64,000 nt of DNA from Salinisphaera sp. Q1T1-3 (GTDB lineage: Bacteria; Pseudomonadota; Gammaproteobacteria; Nevskiales; Salinisphaeraceae). The stretch lies in contig NZ_QZWD01000002.1 in the NCBI RefSeq assembly GCF_003602005.1, forward strand, positions 1-64,000, in the 5' to 3' direction. Shown here piece after piece: positions 38,344-48,430 of the stretch (positions are counted from its first letter, which is position 1; each line of letters starts with the position of its first letter). Below the pieces are notes generated by a model. That model ran no database searches and had not been told where the DNA came from. It saw only the letters and a program-made list of their open reading frames with translations. The position numbers and the translations under genes were made by a program.

Positions 38344-39801
38344 ATGAACTGGGAAACCGTCATCGGGCTGGAAGTGCATATCCAGCTCGCGACACAGAGC
38401 AAGATCTTTTCGAGTGCGCCGACCGCTTACGGTGCGGCGCCGAACACGCAGGCCAATGCGGTGGACATCGCGCTGCCGGGCGTGTTGCCGGTGATCAACG
38501 CCGAGATCGTGCGCATGGCCACCCGTTTCGGCCTGGCGATCGATGCCGAGATCGCGCCGCGGTCGGTCTTCGCGCGCAAGCATTATTTCTATCCGGATCT
38601 GCCCAAGGGCTATCAGATCAGCCAGTACGACCTGCCCACGGTGGCCGGCGGTCATCTGGATATCGTGACCGAGGCCGGCGGTGCGCGGCGTATCGGCATC
38701 ACGCGGGCGCATCTCGAGGAAGACGCCGGCAAATCGCTGCACGAAGCCTTCGATCGCGAGACCGGTATTGATCTCAACCGGGCCGGTACGCCGCTCATCG
38801 AGTGTGTTTCCGAACCCGAGATCACGAGTGCGGCCGAAGCCGCGGCCTACGCGCGCAAGCTGCATTCGCTGGTCCGTTATCTCGGTATCTGCGACGGCAA
38901 CATGGCCGAGGGCAGTTTTCGTGTGGATGCCAACGTCTCGGTGCGCCCGGCCGGCACCCGGGAGTTCGGCACGCGGACCGAGACCAAGAACGTCAACTCG
39001 TTCCGGTTTCTCGAGCGCGCCATCGAGTACGAGATCGAACGACAGATCGACGTGCTCGAGTCGGGCGGCACGATCGTGCAGGAGACGCGCCTGTTCGACC
39101 CGGACTCCGGCGAGACCCGCGCGATGCGGTCCAAGGAAGAGGCCCACGACTATCGGTATTTCCCCGATCCGGATCTGTTGCCGGTCGAGATCGATGCCGC
39201 GTTCATCGAATCGATTCGGGCCGATATGCCCGAACTGCCGGATGCCAAGGCCGCGCGTTTCGTTGCCGAGTACGCGCTCGGCGAGGCCGATGCCGCAGCG
39301 CTGACCGGCGACCGCGCCTGGGCCGATTACTTCGAGGCCACGGTTGCAGCCGCCGGCGGCAAGAAGGCGACCCAGGGCAAGCCGGCCGCCAACTGGATCA
39401 CCACATCGTTGGCCGGCGAGCTCAATCGTTCGGGCACGACGATCGACGAGGCGCCGATCAGCGCCGATCAGCTGGGTGGGCTGTTGGCGCGTATCGCCGA
39501 CGACACCATTTCCGGCAAGATCGCCAAGCAGGTCTTCGATGCGCTCGTGGCCGGCGAGGGCGAGACCGCCGATGCGGTCATCGAGGCCCGCGGGTTGAAA
39601 CAGATCACCGACACCGACGCCATCGAGGCGCTGGTCGACGAGGCGATCGCCAACAATCCGGATCAGGTCCAGCAGTATCTGGACGGCAAGACCAAGATCG
39701 TCGGCTTTCTGGTCGGCCAGGTCATGAAAGCCTCGCAGGGCAAGGCCAACCCCAAGGACGTCAACCAGCGTCTGGTGGCCAAGCTGGACGCGATGGCCTG
39801 A
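38344..39801 (+). CDS. gatB: aspartyl/glutamyl-tRNA amidotransferase subunit B
   Basis: A 485-residue GatB. The N-terminal kinase/amidation domain begins [16 protein letters not shown] and contains [19 protein letters not shown] helical/YqeY tail domain follows from about residue 330, ending [18 protein letters not shown], which binds tRNA. It phosphorylates and amidates Glu- or Asp-charged tRNA with ammonia from GatA. It is the last gene of gatCAB; a 163-base gap separates it from yjbQ. Confidence 0.97.
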   Translation: MNWETVIGLEVHIQLATQSKIFSSAPTAYGAAPNTQANAVDIALPGVLPVINAEIVRMATRFGLAIDAEIAPRSVFARKHYFYPDLPKGYQISQYDLPTVAGGHLDIVTEAGGARRIGITRAHLEEDAGKSLHEAFDRETGIDLNRAGTPLIECVSEPEITSAAEAAAYARKLHSLVRYLGICDGNMAEGSFRVDANVSVRPAGTREFGTRTETKNVNSFRFLERAIEYEIERQIDVLESGGTIVQETRLFDPDSGETRAMRSKEEAHDYRYFPDPDLLPVEIDAAFIESIRADMPELPDAKAARFVAEYALGEADAAALTGDRAWADYFEATVAAAGGKKATQGKPAANWITTSLAGELNRSGTTIDEAPISADQLGGLLARIADDTISGKIAKQVFDALVAGEGETADAVIEARGLKQITDTDAIEALVDEAIANNPDQVQQYLDGKTKIVGFLVGQVMKASQGKANPKDVNQRLVAKLDAMA

Positions 39802-39964
39802 CAAGGCCGGCCCCCGGGCGGGCGGCTTGTACCGTGCGTTTGCGGCCCGTCTGTACCATGGCCGGCAATCGGTTGCCGCGCATGGCCCCGGTCGACAAGG
39901 GCTCGTGCCCAGGTGGCCGATGTCGGCCGCGCTTCATTCGCACGTTCTTCCGGGAGAGGATTTC

Positions 39965-40378
39965 ATGCAGAAGACCCTGACGTTCAATACCGCCGGTCGT
40001 GGCACCGACGACATCACGCGCGATGTCGATGCCGTGGTGCGCGAGTCCGGTATCGAGGCCGGGCTGGCTCATGTCTTCATCCAGCACACCTCGGCTTCGC
40101 TGATGATCTGCGAAAACGCCGACCCGGACGTGCGTGGCGACGTGGAGCGCTGGCTGTCGGCGACGGTCCGCGACGGCGATCCGATGTATGCGCACGATAT
40201 GGAAGGTCCGGACGATATGTCAGGCCATATCCGCTCGATTCTGACCAGCATGGATCTCACCGTGCCGGTCAGCGACGGTCGGCTGAATCTGGGCACCTGG
40301 CAGGGCATCTATCTTTACGAGCATCGCAGCGCGCCGCATACACGTCGTGTGGTGATCACCGTCACCCGCGCCGGCTAA
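39965..40378 (+). CDS. yjbQ: YjbQ family (UPF0047) protein
   Basis: A 137-residue single-domain protein of the secondary thiamine-phosphate synthase-like YjbQ family. Conserved residues are visible in VFIQHTSASLMICENADPDVRGD (the His-Thr-Ser and Asn-Asp cluster), DDMSGHIRS and LGTWQGIYLYEHR. A strong ribosome binding site (GGGAGAGGA) precedes the ATG at 39965; longer frames upstream were rejected. The true role is uncertain. A hairpin (40386-40407) follows but has no T-run. Confidence 0.92.
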   Translation: MQKTLTFNTAGRGTDDITRDVDAVVRESGIEAGLAHVFIQHTSASLMICENADPDVRGDVERWLSATVRDGDPMYAHDMEGPDDMSGHIRSILTSMDLTVPVSDGRLNLGTWQGIYLYEHRSAPHTRRVVITVTRAG

Positions 40379-40561
40379 ACGCACCGGGCGGCCTGACAGA
40401 GCCGCCCATGCACGCGGCTGTCGTCGGCCGAGGTCGCCTCCCGAAAGCGAGGAGGCGATCCGCAAGAGTCAGCACTGCGCCGTGAGATGTCTGCGCGCGC
40501 TCAGGTCGCGCCCGTGGCCGACTTGGGCTGTGCCCGGCTGTCGAAAGACAGGCTGGGTATG

Positions 40562-40574
40562 CAACACGCCCTAG
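40562..40574 (-). repeat. dispersed TAGGGCGTGTT repeat end, copy E, at the purH stop
   Basis: On the minus strand CTAGGGCGTGTTG starts one base before the purH TAG stop and includes it. It differs by one base from CTAGGGCCTGTTG at other copies. No inverted partner is seen within the following 190 bases. Confidence 0.45.
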
Positions 40575-42160
40575 TGGCGGAAGTGGCGCATGCCGGTAAA
40601 CAGCATGGCGATGCCGGCTTCGTTGGCGGCCGCGATGACTTCCTCGTCACGGATCGATCCGCCGGGCTGGATTACCGCGGCTACACCGGCCGCGGCGGCC
40701 GTATCGATACCGTCGCGAAACGGAAAGAACGCATCGGAGGCCATGACCGAGCCGGCGACGTCGAGGCCGGCATCCTGGGCCTTGGTCTGGGCGATGCGCG
40801 CCGAGTCCACGCGGCTCATCTGGCCGGCGCCGATGCCGACGGTTGCGCCGTTCCGGGCATAGACGATCGCATTGGACTTGACGAATTTGGCCACGCGCCA
40901 GGCGAACATCAGATCCTGGAACTGTGTGCCGTCCGGTTCGTTTTCCGAGGCGACCTGCAGCTGACTTCGGTCCAGTAGCTGGGTGTCGGCATCCTGGACG
41001 AGCAGGCCACCGGCAATGGGTTTGACCGTCAGCTCGGCATCGCTCGCGGTTTGCCACTCGCCGATGGCCAGCACGCGCAGGTTCTTCTTGCGTGCGAACA
41101 CGGCCAGCGCATCTTCGGCAATGGAGGGCGCCAGGATGACCTCGGCGAACTGGTTATCGACGATGGCCTCGGCGGTGTCGGCCTCCAGATGTCGGTTGAA
41201 GGCCAGAATGCCGCCGAACGAAGACACAGGGTCGGTCGCGAACGCACGCTTGTAGGCCGCGGTCAGATCCGGGGCGACCGCCACACCGCAGGGGTTGGCA
41301 TGCTTGACGATCACGCAGGCCGGCGACTGGTCGAAGGCCCGCACGCAGGCCAGCGCCGCGTCGGCGTCGGCGAGATTGTTGTAGGACAGTGCCTTGCCCT
41401 GGACGACACGGGCATCGACGAGACTCACGCCGCTGCTGGTGTTACCCGCATAGACGGCAGCCCGCTGATGCGGGTTTTCGCCGTAGCGCAGGTCCGCGCG
41501 CTTGGCAAAGCCCGGTGCATAGCGTTCCGGCAGATCATCGGACGTCTCGCCTGCCGGCGCTTCCGTGCGCAGATAGCTGGCGATCGCGCTGTCGTAATGG
41601 GCGGTATGCGCGAAGCCCTTGGCCGCCAGGCGGCGGCGCGTGGCCGTCTGGGTGCCGCCGTGGGCACCCAGATCGGCCAGCACTGTCTCGTAATCGGCCC
41701 CGTCGACGACCAGCGTGACATCCGCGTGGTTCTTGGCTGCTGCCCGCAGCATGGCCGGCCCACCGATATCGATCGTCTCGACCGCTGTCGCGTGGTCGGT
41801 TCCGGGTTTGGCGATGGTCTGCTCGAAGGGATAGAGATTGACCACGACCAGATCGATCGGGGCGATGTCATGTTCGGCCATGACGGCATCGTCGGTACCA
41901 CGGCGGCCGAGAATGCCGCCGTGAATCTTCGGATGCAGCGTCTTGACCCGGCCGGCCATGATTTCCGGAGCGCCGGTGTGGGCCGAGACATCGGTAACCG
42001 CCACACCGGCCTCGCGCAGCGCGCGCGCAGTGCCACCGGTCGACAGGATCTCCACCCCGTGGTCTTCGACGAGCTGTTTGGCGAACTCGGCCACGCCGGT
42101 CTTGTCCGATACGCTCACGAGCGCGCGACGAATCGGGGCGATGGTGTGTCCCTGCGACAT
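40571..42160 (-). CDS. purH: bifunctional AICAR formyltransferase/IMP cyclohydrolase
   Basis: A 529-residue PurH performing the last two steps of IMP synthesis. The N-terminal cyclohydrolase (MGS-like) domain runs from [16 protein letters not shown] through [14 protein letters not shown]. The formyltransferase domain starts near residue 200 with [14 protein letters not shown] and contains [19 protein letters not shown] and [13 protein letters not shown]. It follows fis by 66 bases on the same strand, a common gammaproteobacterial order. Its TAG stop lies in a dispersed repeat end. Confidence 0.97.
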   Translation of the reverse strand: MSQGHTIAPIRRALVSVSDKTGVAEFAKQLVEDHGVEILSTGGTARALREAGVAVTDVSAHTGAPEIMAGRVKTLHPKIHGGILGRRGTDDAVMAEHDIAPIDLVVVNLYPFEQTIAKPGTDHATAVETIDIGGPAMLRAAAKNHADVTLVVDGADYETVLADLGAHGGTQTATRRRLAAKGFAHTAHYDSAIASYLRTEAPAGETSDDLPERYAPGFAKRADLRYGENPHQRAAVYAGNTSSGVSLVDARVVQGKALSYNNLADADAALACVRAFDQSPACVIVKHANPCGVAVAPDLTAAYKRAFATDPVSSFGGILAFNRHLEADTAEAIVDNQFAEVILAPSIAEDALAVFARKKNLRVLAIGEWQTASDAELTVKPIAGGLLVQDADTQLLDRSQLQVASENEPDGTQFQDLMFAWRVAKFVKSNAIVYARNGATVGIGAGQMSRVDSARIAQTKAQDAGLDVAGSVMASDAFFPFRDGIDTAAAAGVAAVIQPGGSIRDEEVIAAANEAGIAMLFTGMRHFRH

Positions 42161-42226
42161 GCGTTTCCTGCTGGGTGAAGGGGATTCGGGCGAGGCAGCG
42201 CGCGGTATCGGCCGGCGCGCGCTGGT

Positions 42227-42487
42227 CTACTGATCGAGGTTGTAGGTCCGCAGTTTCTTGCGCAGCGTGCCCCGATTGATACCGAGCATCTCCGCCGCTC
42301 GCGACTGGTTGCCCCGGTTGTAGGCAAGCACGCGTTCGAGCAGCGGTCTTTCCACCTGCTCGAGAATCATGCGGTAGAGATCGTTGGGCGGCGCGCTGCC
42401 GTTGAGCGACTCGAAGTACCGGTCGAGACTGGCACCGACGTAGTGGCTCAGGGGCTGGGCATTGTCGTCGGCGTCGTCTGCGCGCAT
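42227..42487 (-). CDS. fis: DNA-binding protein Fis
   Basis: An 86-residue nucleoid protein, slightly shorter than E. coli Fis (98). The C-terminal helix-turn-helix (RAAEMLGINRGTLRKKLRTYN) is well conserved, as is PLLERVLAYNRGNQS before it; the flexible N-terminal arm is shorter and acidic. It bends DNA and modulates rRNA and growth-phase promoters. It is downstream of prmA, where many relatives have dusB in between; dusB is absent here. A -10-like TATAGT lies in the 79-base gap upstream. Confidence 0.95.
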   Translation of the reverse strand: MRADDADDNAQPLSHYVGASLDRYFESLNGSAPPNDLYRMILEQVERPLLERVLAYNRGNQSRAAEMLGINRGTLRKKLRTYNLDQ

Positions 42488-42519
42488 CCAAATGACCGTG
42501 AGCTTCCAAACAGCGCGCC

Positions 42520-42525
42520 ACTATA
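42520..42525 (-). promoter_or_regulatory. probable -10 element of the fis promoter
   Basis: On the minus strand TATAGT lies about 33 bases before the fis ATG, in the 79-base gap after prmA. The -35 region 17 bases upstream (TTTTTC) is weak, as is common for stringently controlled fis promoters. Confidence 0.4.
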
Positions 42526-42566
42526 ACGGCAACGCGATCCGAGAAAAAGACGACTAAAGGCTTGTT

Positions 42567-43451
42567 CTACGCCGTCGTGCGGCGTTTGCCGGTCAGACGG
42601 GCCCAGTCGTCCTCGAGGGTGGGTGGCTCGAGCGCGAAGTCCGACGCATAGGCGACACGCACCTCGTCGATCTGGCGGGACAACAATCCGGCCAGAACGA
42701 TCGGGGCCTCGGCCTGTGCGTGGCCGGCCAGTGTCGGTGCCAGCTCGATCAGCGGGCGCGCGAGAATATTGGCCAGCACGATATCGAACGGGCCGTGCTC
42801 GATCGCATCGATCGGTGGCGTGTGCACTCGATTCGCCACCCCGTTATGGGCCGCATTCTCACGCGTGGCCTGGACGGCCTGATCGTCGATATCGACCGCC
42901 ACGACTTCGGCGGCACCGAGCAGAACAGCGGCGATCGCCAGGATCCCGGAGCCACAGCCGTAGTCGAGCACGCGCTTGCCGGTCAGGTCGGTTTCGGCGA
43001 GCCAGGCCAGGCATAGCCGGGTGGTCGGGTGCGTGCCGGTGCCAAAGGCCAGCCCCGGGTCGAGCCGCATCACGATGGCATCGGGTCCGGCCTCGACGGT
43101 GGCCGTATGCGGCGCCACCCAGAGCCGGTCGCCGAATTGCATCGGCGGATGCTCGGCGAGCCAGGCGCTGGCCCAGTCCTGATTCTCCAGCGTCTGGGTC
43201 TCGACGGTCACGTCGTCGCCCAGTGTTTCCCGCAGGGCCGCGACGATCGGCTCGGCGAGCGTGCCCTGCGTGAACAGCCCCAGCACCCGTGCCCGCGCGA
43301 AGGCGGGCATGGCGTTGGGGCTCATTTCGACCGTCAGCTCGTCGCCGGCGTCCAGCTCGGTGATCGCGTCCGCGCCGAACTGCTCGAATACCGCCTCGGC
43401 GAGTGCCGTGCGATGTGTTGTCGCCGTGATCTGGAGCCAGGAGATGGTCAT
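42567..43451 (-). CDS. prmA: ribosomal protein L11 methyltransferase
   Basis: A 294-residue PrmA, trimethylating ribosomal protein L11. The SAM site is VLDYGCGSGILAIAA near residue 162, with PFDIVLANILARPL (NIL motif) near residue 225 and FGTGTHPTTRLCLAWL near residue 140. The start at 43451 overlaps the accC stop by one base (TGATG). A longer frame upstream runs inside accC and was rejected. accB-accC-prmA order is standard. Confidence 0.96.
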   Translation of the reverse strand: MTISWLQITATTHRTALAEAVFEQFGADAITELDAGDELTVEMSPNAMPAFARARVLGLFTQGTLAEPIVAALRETLGDDVTVETQTLENQDWASAWLAEHPPMQFGDRLWVAPHTATVEAGPDAIVMRLDPGLAFGTGTHPTTRLCLAWLAETDLTGKRVLDYGCGSGILAIAAVLLGAAEVVAVDIDDQAVQATRENAAHNGVANRVHTPPIDAIEHGPFDIVLANILARPLIELAPTLAGHAQAEAPIVLAGLLSRQIDEVRVAYASDFALEPPTLEDDWARLTGKRRTTA

Positions 43452-44806
43452 CAGTCCTTGCCGAGCCGCTGACGGATCTTCTTCTCGAGCCAGTGAATGG
43501 AAACGCCGCCGTGTGCGAATTCCGGATCGTTGATGATCCACTGATGCAGCGCAAGATTGGTGTGAATGCCTTCCACGACCATTTCCGACAGGGCCATGTC
43601 CATGCGCGCCCGGGCGGCATCGCGCGTGTCGCCGTGGGCGATCAGCTTGCCGATGAGCGAGTCGTAGTGGGGCGGCACCGAATAGCCGGCATACATGTGG
43701 CTGTCCATGCGAATGCCGGGGCCACCGGGCGCATGATACTGCTCGACCTTGCCGGGCGAGGGCACGAAGGTCTCCGGATGCTCGGCGTTCACGCGACATT
43801 CGATGGCGTGGCCACGCAGGCGGATATCATCCTGCGTGTAGCGCAGTTTCTCGCCCGCGGCGATGCGCAGCTGCTCGGCGACGAGATCGACGCCCGTGAC
43901 CATTTCGGTGACCGGATGCTCCACCTGGATGCGCGTGTTCATCTCGATGAAATGGAACTCGCCCTTCTCGTAGAGAAACTCGAAGGTGCCGGCACCGCGA
44001 TAGCCGATGCGCTTGCAGGCCTCGACGCAGAGCGCGCCGATTTCGTTGCGCTGTGCCTCGGTGATACCCGGGGCCGGCGATTCCTCGACGACTTTCTGGT
44101 GGCGGCGCTGCGGCGAGCAGTCCCGCTCGCCGAGATGGATCACGTTGCCATGTTCATCGGCCAGCACCTGGATCTCGATATGCCGCGGCAGTTCGAGATA
44201 CTTCTCCATGTAGACGGCCGAATTGCCGAAGAAGCTCGAGGCCTCGCGTCGCGCCATGTCCACGGCGCCGGCCAGATCGTCGGCTTCATAGACAACGTGC
44301 ATGCCGCGACCGCCGCCGCCACCGGCGGCCTTGATGATCACCGGATAACCGATGCGCTCGGCGATCTGGCGGTTCTCGGCATCGTCGGCGGTCAACGGCT
44401 TGCCCGAGCCGGGCACGCAGGGCACGCCGGCAGCCATCATCTCCTGAATGGCCGAGGTCTTGTCGCCCATCAAGCGGATCGTCTCGGCTCTCGGGCCGAT
44501 GAACGTGAAACCCGACTGCTCGACGCTTTCGGCGAAATCGGCGTTCTCGGAAAGAAAACCGTAGCCCGGATGGATGGCGGTCGCGCCAGCGACTTCGGCC
44601 GTCGACATCAACGAAGCCATGTTCAGATAGCTGGCCGTGGCCGCGGGCGGGCCAATGCAGACCGCTTCTTCGGCCAGCAGCACGTGTTTCTGGTCGCGAT
44701 CGGCCGAGGAATAGGCCGCAACGACCGGAATGTCGAGCTGGCGACAGGCGCGCAGGATACGCAGCGCGATCTCGCCGCGGTTGGCGATCAGGACTTTTTC
44801 GAGCAT
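43451..44806 (-). CDS. accC: biotin carboxylase subunit of acetyl-CoA carboxylase
   Basis: A 451-residue ATP-grasp enzyme that carboxylates biotin on AccB. Signatures: [12 protein letters not shown] at the start, glycine-rich [13 protein letters not shown] near residue 163, [15 protein letters not shown] near residue 230, and [14 protein letters not shown] near residue 290, with the catalytic Glu and Arg. Length matches E. coli (449). It overlaps the accB stop by one base (TAATG), so the subunits are translated in tandem. Confidence 0.97.
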   Translation of the reverse strand: MLEKVLIANRGEIALRILRACRQLDIPVVAAYSSADRDQKHVLLAEEAVCIGPPAATASYLNMASLMSTAEVAGATAIHPGYGFLSENADFAESVEQSGFTFIGPRAETIRLMGDKTSAIQEMMAAGVPCVPGSGKPLTADDAENRQIAERIGYPVIIKAAGGGGGRGMHVVYEADDLAGAVDMARREASSFFGNSAVYMEKYLELPRHIEIQVLADEHGNVIHLGERDCSPQRRHQKVVEESPAPGITEAQRNEIGALCVEACKRIGYRGAGTFEFLYEKGEFHFIEMNTRIQVEHPVTEMVTGVDLVAEQLRIAAGEKLRYTQDDIRLRGHAIECRVNAEHPETFVPSPGKVEQYHAPGGPGIRMDSHMYAGYSVPPHYDSLIGKLIAHGDTRDAARARMDMALSEMVVEGIHTNLALHQWIINDPEFAHGGVSIHWLEKKIRQRLGKD

Positions 44807-45285
44807 TACTTCACCACGAACAGGGGCTGATCGTATTCGACCGGCTGGCCGTTCTCGACGAGGATCTCGGCGATTTCACCGGAGACCTCGCCCTCGATCT
44901 GGTTGAGCATCTTCATGGCTTCGATGATGCACAGCGTGTCGTTCGGGCCGACCGTATCACCGACTTCCACGAAGGATTTCGCATCCGGTGCCGGCGCCCG
45001 ATAGAACGTGCCGACCATGGGCGAGCGTACGACGTGACCCGAGGGCGTGTCGTCCTGCGCGGGCGTGGATGCGGCACCCGCGTCATCGCTCGGGGCGGCC
45101 GGTGCGGGCGTACCTGCTGCGGCCGGGGCGCCGACCGCGTACTGAGCCGGCGCGGGCGCCGGCTGGCTGGCGGCCGGCGCATAACGGCCGATCCGCACGG
45201 ACTCCTCGCCCTCGGTGATTTCGAGTTCGGCAATGCCCGAGTCTTCGACGAGCTCGATCAGCTTCTTGAGTTTGCGGATATCCAT
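44806..45285 (-). CDS. accB: biotin carboxyl carrier protein
   Basis: A 159-residue BCCP. The N-terminal helix is [18 protein letters not shown], followed by an Ala/Pro-rich linker (about residues 36-80). The C-terminal biotinyl domain has the biotin-accepting Lys125 in the EAMKM motif. The start at 45285 is chosen because MDIRKLKKL is the family N-terminus, and GGAGCAG precedes it. The 256 bases upstream separate it from the tlpA-like gene and probably hold the acc promoter; no clear hexamers were assigned. Confidence 0.96.
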   Translation of the reverse strand: MDIRKLKKLIELVEDSGIAELEITEGEESVRIGRYAPAASQPAPAPAQYAVGAPAAAGTPAPAAPSDDAGAASTPAQDDTPSGHVVRSPMVGTFYRAPAPDAKSFVEVGDTVGPNDTLCIIEAMKMLNQIEGEVSGEIAEILVENGQPVEYDQPLFVVK

Positions 45286-45541
45286 GGGGTCGGCTGCTCC
45301 TGTCGCGCATGTGGCCGATCGCTGCCGTGCGGCCGGCTGCGTCACCGGCGCCCTCGCATCGTGCGTCGGCGTCCATCTGCGAGCAAGTTTGCCGCATGCG
45401 AACGGGTGGCACAACTGCGATTCTGCAATCGCTGCCGTTCGGTGCCGTATTGCCGGACAATCGCCAACGTTCGAGGCAATCGAATAGGCATGAGCCGCCA
45501 TTCCGGCGCCTGCAGAGCGTTTGAAACCGGCAAAATCAGGG

Positions 45542-46072
45542 TCATTCGGCGCCGGAGTCGCCCGATATCGGTGCCAAGGCGCGTCGGAGCCGACGTTCGG
45601 TGAGTTCGCCGATCAATTGCGACTGGATCCGACCCGATCGGCCCACGATCACCGTGAGCGGCACAACGCGAGATGCGCGTTCGGTCGCTGCATAGCGCGG
45701 CTGCAGTGCGGCGCCGCCCCGGGCGATGATCGGATAATCGACCGGGGCGTCTGCGAGGGCGCGCGCCACATCGTTCGGCGTGGTTTCGACCGCGATGCCG
45801 AGAACACGCACGCCGTGCGCGGCGTGCCGTCGGGCAAAACGATTCAGCATCGGCATCTCGCGGCGACACGGCGCACACCAGGGCGCCCAGAAATTCATGA
45901 TCAGAATGTCGCCGTGATAGTCGGCAAGTCGATGGGGGTGACCGGCTCGATCCGTCAGCGAGAACGACGGGGCGGCCGGCGGCTGTGAGGCGATGCGCGC
46001 GAACCAGGCCAGCCCGGCGATCAGCCCCGCCAGGGCCAGCAGGGCGATGAGGTAAGCCGTTGCACGCCTCAT
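45542..46072 (-). CDS. TlpA-like membrane-anchored periplasmic thiol-disulfide oxidoreductase
   Basis: A 176-residue protein: one N-terminal membrane helix ([19 protein letters not shown]) and a thioredoxin-fold domain with active site [13 protein letters not shown]. The cis-Pro region ([14 protein letters not shown]) is present. It overlaps the dsbD stop by four bases, so DsbD is its likely electron donor; its target (cytochrome c maturation or envelope repair) is not shown. The start at 46072 begins just before the helix; longer frames enter dsbD. Confidence 0.88.
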   Translation of the reverse strand: MRRATAYLIALLALAGLIAGLAWFARIASQPPAAPSFSLTDRAGHPHRLADYHGDILIMNFWAPWCAPCRREMPMLNRFARRHAAHGVRVLGIAVETTPNDVARALADAPVDYPIIARGGAALQPRYAATERASRVVPLTVIVGRSGRIQSQLIGELTERRLRRALAPISGDSGAE

Positions 46073-47955
46073 GGCGTGCGTGCGGTGTTGTCGAGGCCGC
46101 CAAGCCGGCCGAGCAGGGTTTCGGCGTCGATCGTGCCGGTGACTCGTGCATCCGGGTTCGTATCCCCGTCGGCGCGATAGAACACGAGTGTGGGCGGGCC
46201 GAAGATGGACATCGCGCGCAACGCCTGTCGCTGGTCGGCCGTGTAATCGGTGATGTCGAACTCGATGGCCACGATATCGGTCAGGGCTGTGCGCACCGCC
46301 GGGCGTGCGAACACCGTGTGCTTCATCCGGACGCACTCCACGCACCAGTCGGCATAGACATCGACCATGGCCGCTCGATTCGTCTCACGGGCGCGTGCCA
46401 GGGCCCGTTTGAGCCCGGCCTGTGTGGTCACGCGCTCGAACGGACTCTTCGAGGCGGCCGCCCCCGTCGGATCGGATGTCGAGGCCAGCCCGGCGAGTGG
46501 GGCGGTCGGGCGGCCGTTGCCGATCGCCAGACCGGCCATCGCCAGGGCGACATAGCCGCCAAGCAGGGCGACGGCGACGCGACGGGACACGAGCAGACTC
46601 GTTCGCGATACTGGCCGGGTCGACAGATACGCCCCGTAGACCAGCGCGAGTCCGCCCCAGGCAGCCAGCGCTACGGCGGCGGGCGCCAGGCGCAGCCCGA
46701 GATAGAAGCCGGTCGCCAGCAGCAGGACGCCGAAGAAGACACGAATCTCGGCCATCCAGGCCCCGGTGCGCGGCAACACGCTGGCGCCGAAGACCGCCAG
46801 GGCGATCAGGGGCAGGCCCATGCCCAGACCGAGACAGAACAACGCCAGCCCACCCAGCAGGATGTTGCCGCTGGTCGAGATGTACAGCAGCGCACCGGCC
46901 AGCGGCGGCGCGACACAGGGTCCGGCAATGAGCGCGGCGGCGAATCCGAGTCCGGCTGCGCCGGCCAGGCTTCGGGAGTTGGTCGTCTCCGGGCCGGAAA
47001 GGCGCGCGCGCAGCGCGCCGGGCATCTGGAAGTCGAACCATCCGAAGCTCGCGCCGGCCAGAAGCAGGAACAGGCCAGCGAACGGCAGCAATACCAACGG
47101 CCGTTGGAGTGCGGCCTGGATATTGGCGCCGAAGTAGCCGGCGACGACGCCGAAGACAGCATAGGCCACGGCCATGGCGATGACATAGGCCAGCGCGAGC
47201 GCGAACGCCCGGGCACGCGAGACGTCACGGCTGCCGATCAGCCCGGCGACGATCGGGATCATCGGCAGGATGCAGGGCGTGAATGCCAGCCCGAGCCCGA
47301 GCAGGAGAAAAAGCCCGAGCGTGGCGACATGCGGCGCGTTGGCCAGCCGCTCGGCCAGCGTTGTCGTCGTATCGGCGTTGGACGGCTGCGTCGTGGTCGT
47401 CTCCCCGCCCGCGCGGCTGGCCAGCCGCGCAGCGGTCCGGGCGGTCTGCGTTATGTCTCGGGCGTTCTCGGGTGGGCCGGCGTTGGCGGTGGCGGTGGCG
47501 GAGACGTCATCGGGGATCGGCCGGGTTTTCTCCTGGGGGGGATAACACAGGCCGGCGTCGGCACAACCTTGATAGGAAACCGCGAGCCGGGCCGTCGACG
47601 GCAGATCGCCCTGCACGGGGATGCGGATATGCACCGTATGGCGATAGGTCTCGACCGGGCCGAAATATTCATCCGTATGTCGATTGCCCTCGGGAATCGT
47701 CGGCGGGCCGAGGCGCGCATCACCGGCGTCCTGGAGCGCGAAGGCGAAGGCGTGGCGATATAGATAATAGCCGTCGGCGATCTGCCAGGAGACCGACAGG
47801 GTATGCGGGCCGTCGCGCGAGACCTTGGGGGCGAAGGCCTTGTCGACCGGCAGCAGCGTGCTCGTGTCGGCCGCCGTTGCGGTAATGGCCGCGCTCAAGC
47901 AGACCAGAAGCACGGCGAGATACAGACATGACCGTGCCAGGGCGTTGTTCATCAT
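46069..47955 (-). CDS. dsbD: thiol:disulfide interchange protein DsbD
   Basis: A 628-residue three-part electron carrier. Signal peptide (LYLAVLLVCLSAAITATA), then an N-terminal periplasmic domain with a Cys pair around CADAGLCYPPQ. Next come eight hydrophobic helices with LGLAFTPCILPMIPI and GFAAALIAGPCVAPPL holding the membrane Cys pair. The C-terminal thioredoxin domain has DWCVECVRMKH. It passes reducing power from cytoplasmic thioredoxin to periplasmic proteins. The start overlaps the cutA stop by four bases (ATGA). cutA-dsbD adjacency is common in gammaproteobacteria. Confidence 0.96.
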   Translation of the reverse strand: MMNNALARSCLYLAVLLVCLSAAITATAADTSTLLPVDKAFAPKVSRDGPHTLSVSWQIADGYYLYRHAFAFALQDAGDARLGPPTIPEGNRHTDEYFGPVETYRHTVHIRIPVQGDLPSTARLAVSYQGCADAGLCYPPQEKTRPIPDDVSATATANAGPPENARDITQTARTAARLASRAGGETTTTQPSNADTTTTLAERLANAPHVATLGLFLLLGLGLAFTPCILPMIPIVAGLIGSRDVSRARAFALALAYVIAMAVAYAVFGVVAGYFGANIQAALQRPLVLLPFAGLFLLLAGASFGWFDFQMPGALRARLSGPETTNSRSLAGAAGLGFAAALIAGPCVAPPLAGALLYISTSGNILLGGLALFCLGLGMGLPLIALAVFGASVLPRTGAWMAEIRVFFGVLLLATGFYLGLRLAPAAVALAAWGGLALVYGAYLSTRPVSRTSLLVSRRVAVALLGGYVALAMAGLAIGNGRPTAPLAGLASTSDPTGAAASKSPFERVTTQAGLKRALARARETNRAAMVDVYADWCVECVRMKHTVFARPAVRTALTDIVAIEFDITDYTADQRQALRAMSIFGPPTLVFYRADGDTNPDARVTGTIDAETLLGRLGGLDNTARTP

Positions 47956-48299
47956 GTCTCGGGTGTGGTCTGCTCGACGAGCCACTGCATGTAGGCCGGT
48001 GCGCCGTCGACGATCGGCAAGGCGATGCGTTCGGGGACATCGTCGGGATGCAGCGTTGCCAGGCGCGCGTCGATGGCAGCGAGACGGGCCTGTCGCGTCT
48101 TGATCACCAGCAGCTGCTCCGTGTCGCGCTCGATTCGCCCCTGCCAGCGATAGACCGACTGCACGCCGGCGACGATATTCACGCAGGCGGCCTCGTGATG
48201 TTCGACCAGGGCAGCGGCGATCGAATCGGCGATGGTCCGGTCCGGCGTGGTGACATAGACCACCACAGGGGCATCTTGATCCGGTGATGAGGCAGACAT
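47952..48299 (-). CDS. cutA: divalent-cation tolerance protein CutA
   Basis: A 115-residue trimeric ferredoxin-like protein. The family strings can be read: ALVEHHEAACVNIVAGVQSVYRWQG, split across residues 30-54, then EQLLVIKTR and WLVEQT near the end. The start at 48299 (MSASSPDQD) is used, as longer frames run into the divergent promoter region. Linked with dsbD by a 4-base overlap. A role in metal tolerance is traditional but not well defined. Confidence 0.95.
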   Translation of the reverse strand: MSASSPDQDAPVVVYVTTPDRTIADSIAAALVEHHEAACVNIVAGVQSVYRWQGRIERDTEQLLVIKTRQARLAAIDARLATLHPDDVPERIALPIVDGAPAYMQWLVEQTTPET

Positions 48300-48389
48300 G
48301 AAGCGATATCCAGAGGCTTGGGACTCCCAAGACCATATAAGAATAGGTCTGAAGGTTGGGGCACGATCGGCGTCGCACCATGGCTGCAT

Positions 48390-48398
48390 TGTTATACT
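48390..48398 (+). promoter_or_regulatory. extended -10 promoter of the peroxiredoxin gene
   Basis: TGTTATACT fits the extended -10 form TGnTATAAT with one mismatch, about 33 bases before the ATG. No good -35 is present, as expected for an extended -10 or activator-dependent promoter. OxyR control is possible but no site was recognised. Confidence 0.5.
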
Positions 48399-48430
48399 TG
48401 AGCCCATTATCGGACCAAGGAGAACGCGCA

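Noticed and set aside
38290-39804. Minus-strand 504-codon frame opposite gatB
   Set aside because: Antisense shadow of gatB in high-GC sequence.
40386-40459. Hairpins after yjbQ (GGGCGGC/GCCGCCC and TCGCCTC/GAGGCGA) as terminators
   Set aside because: Stable stems but no following T-run on either strand, so intrinsic termination is not supported.
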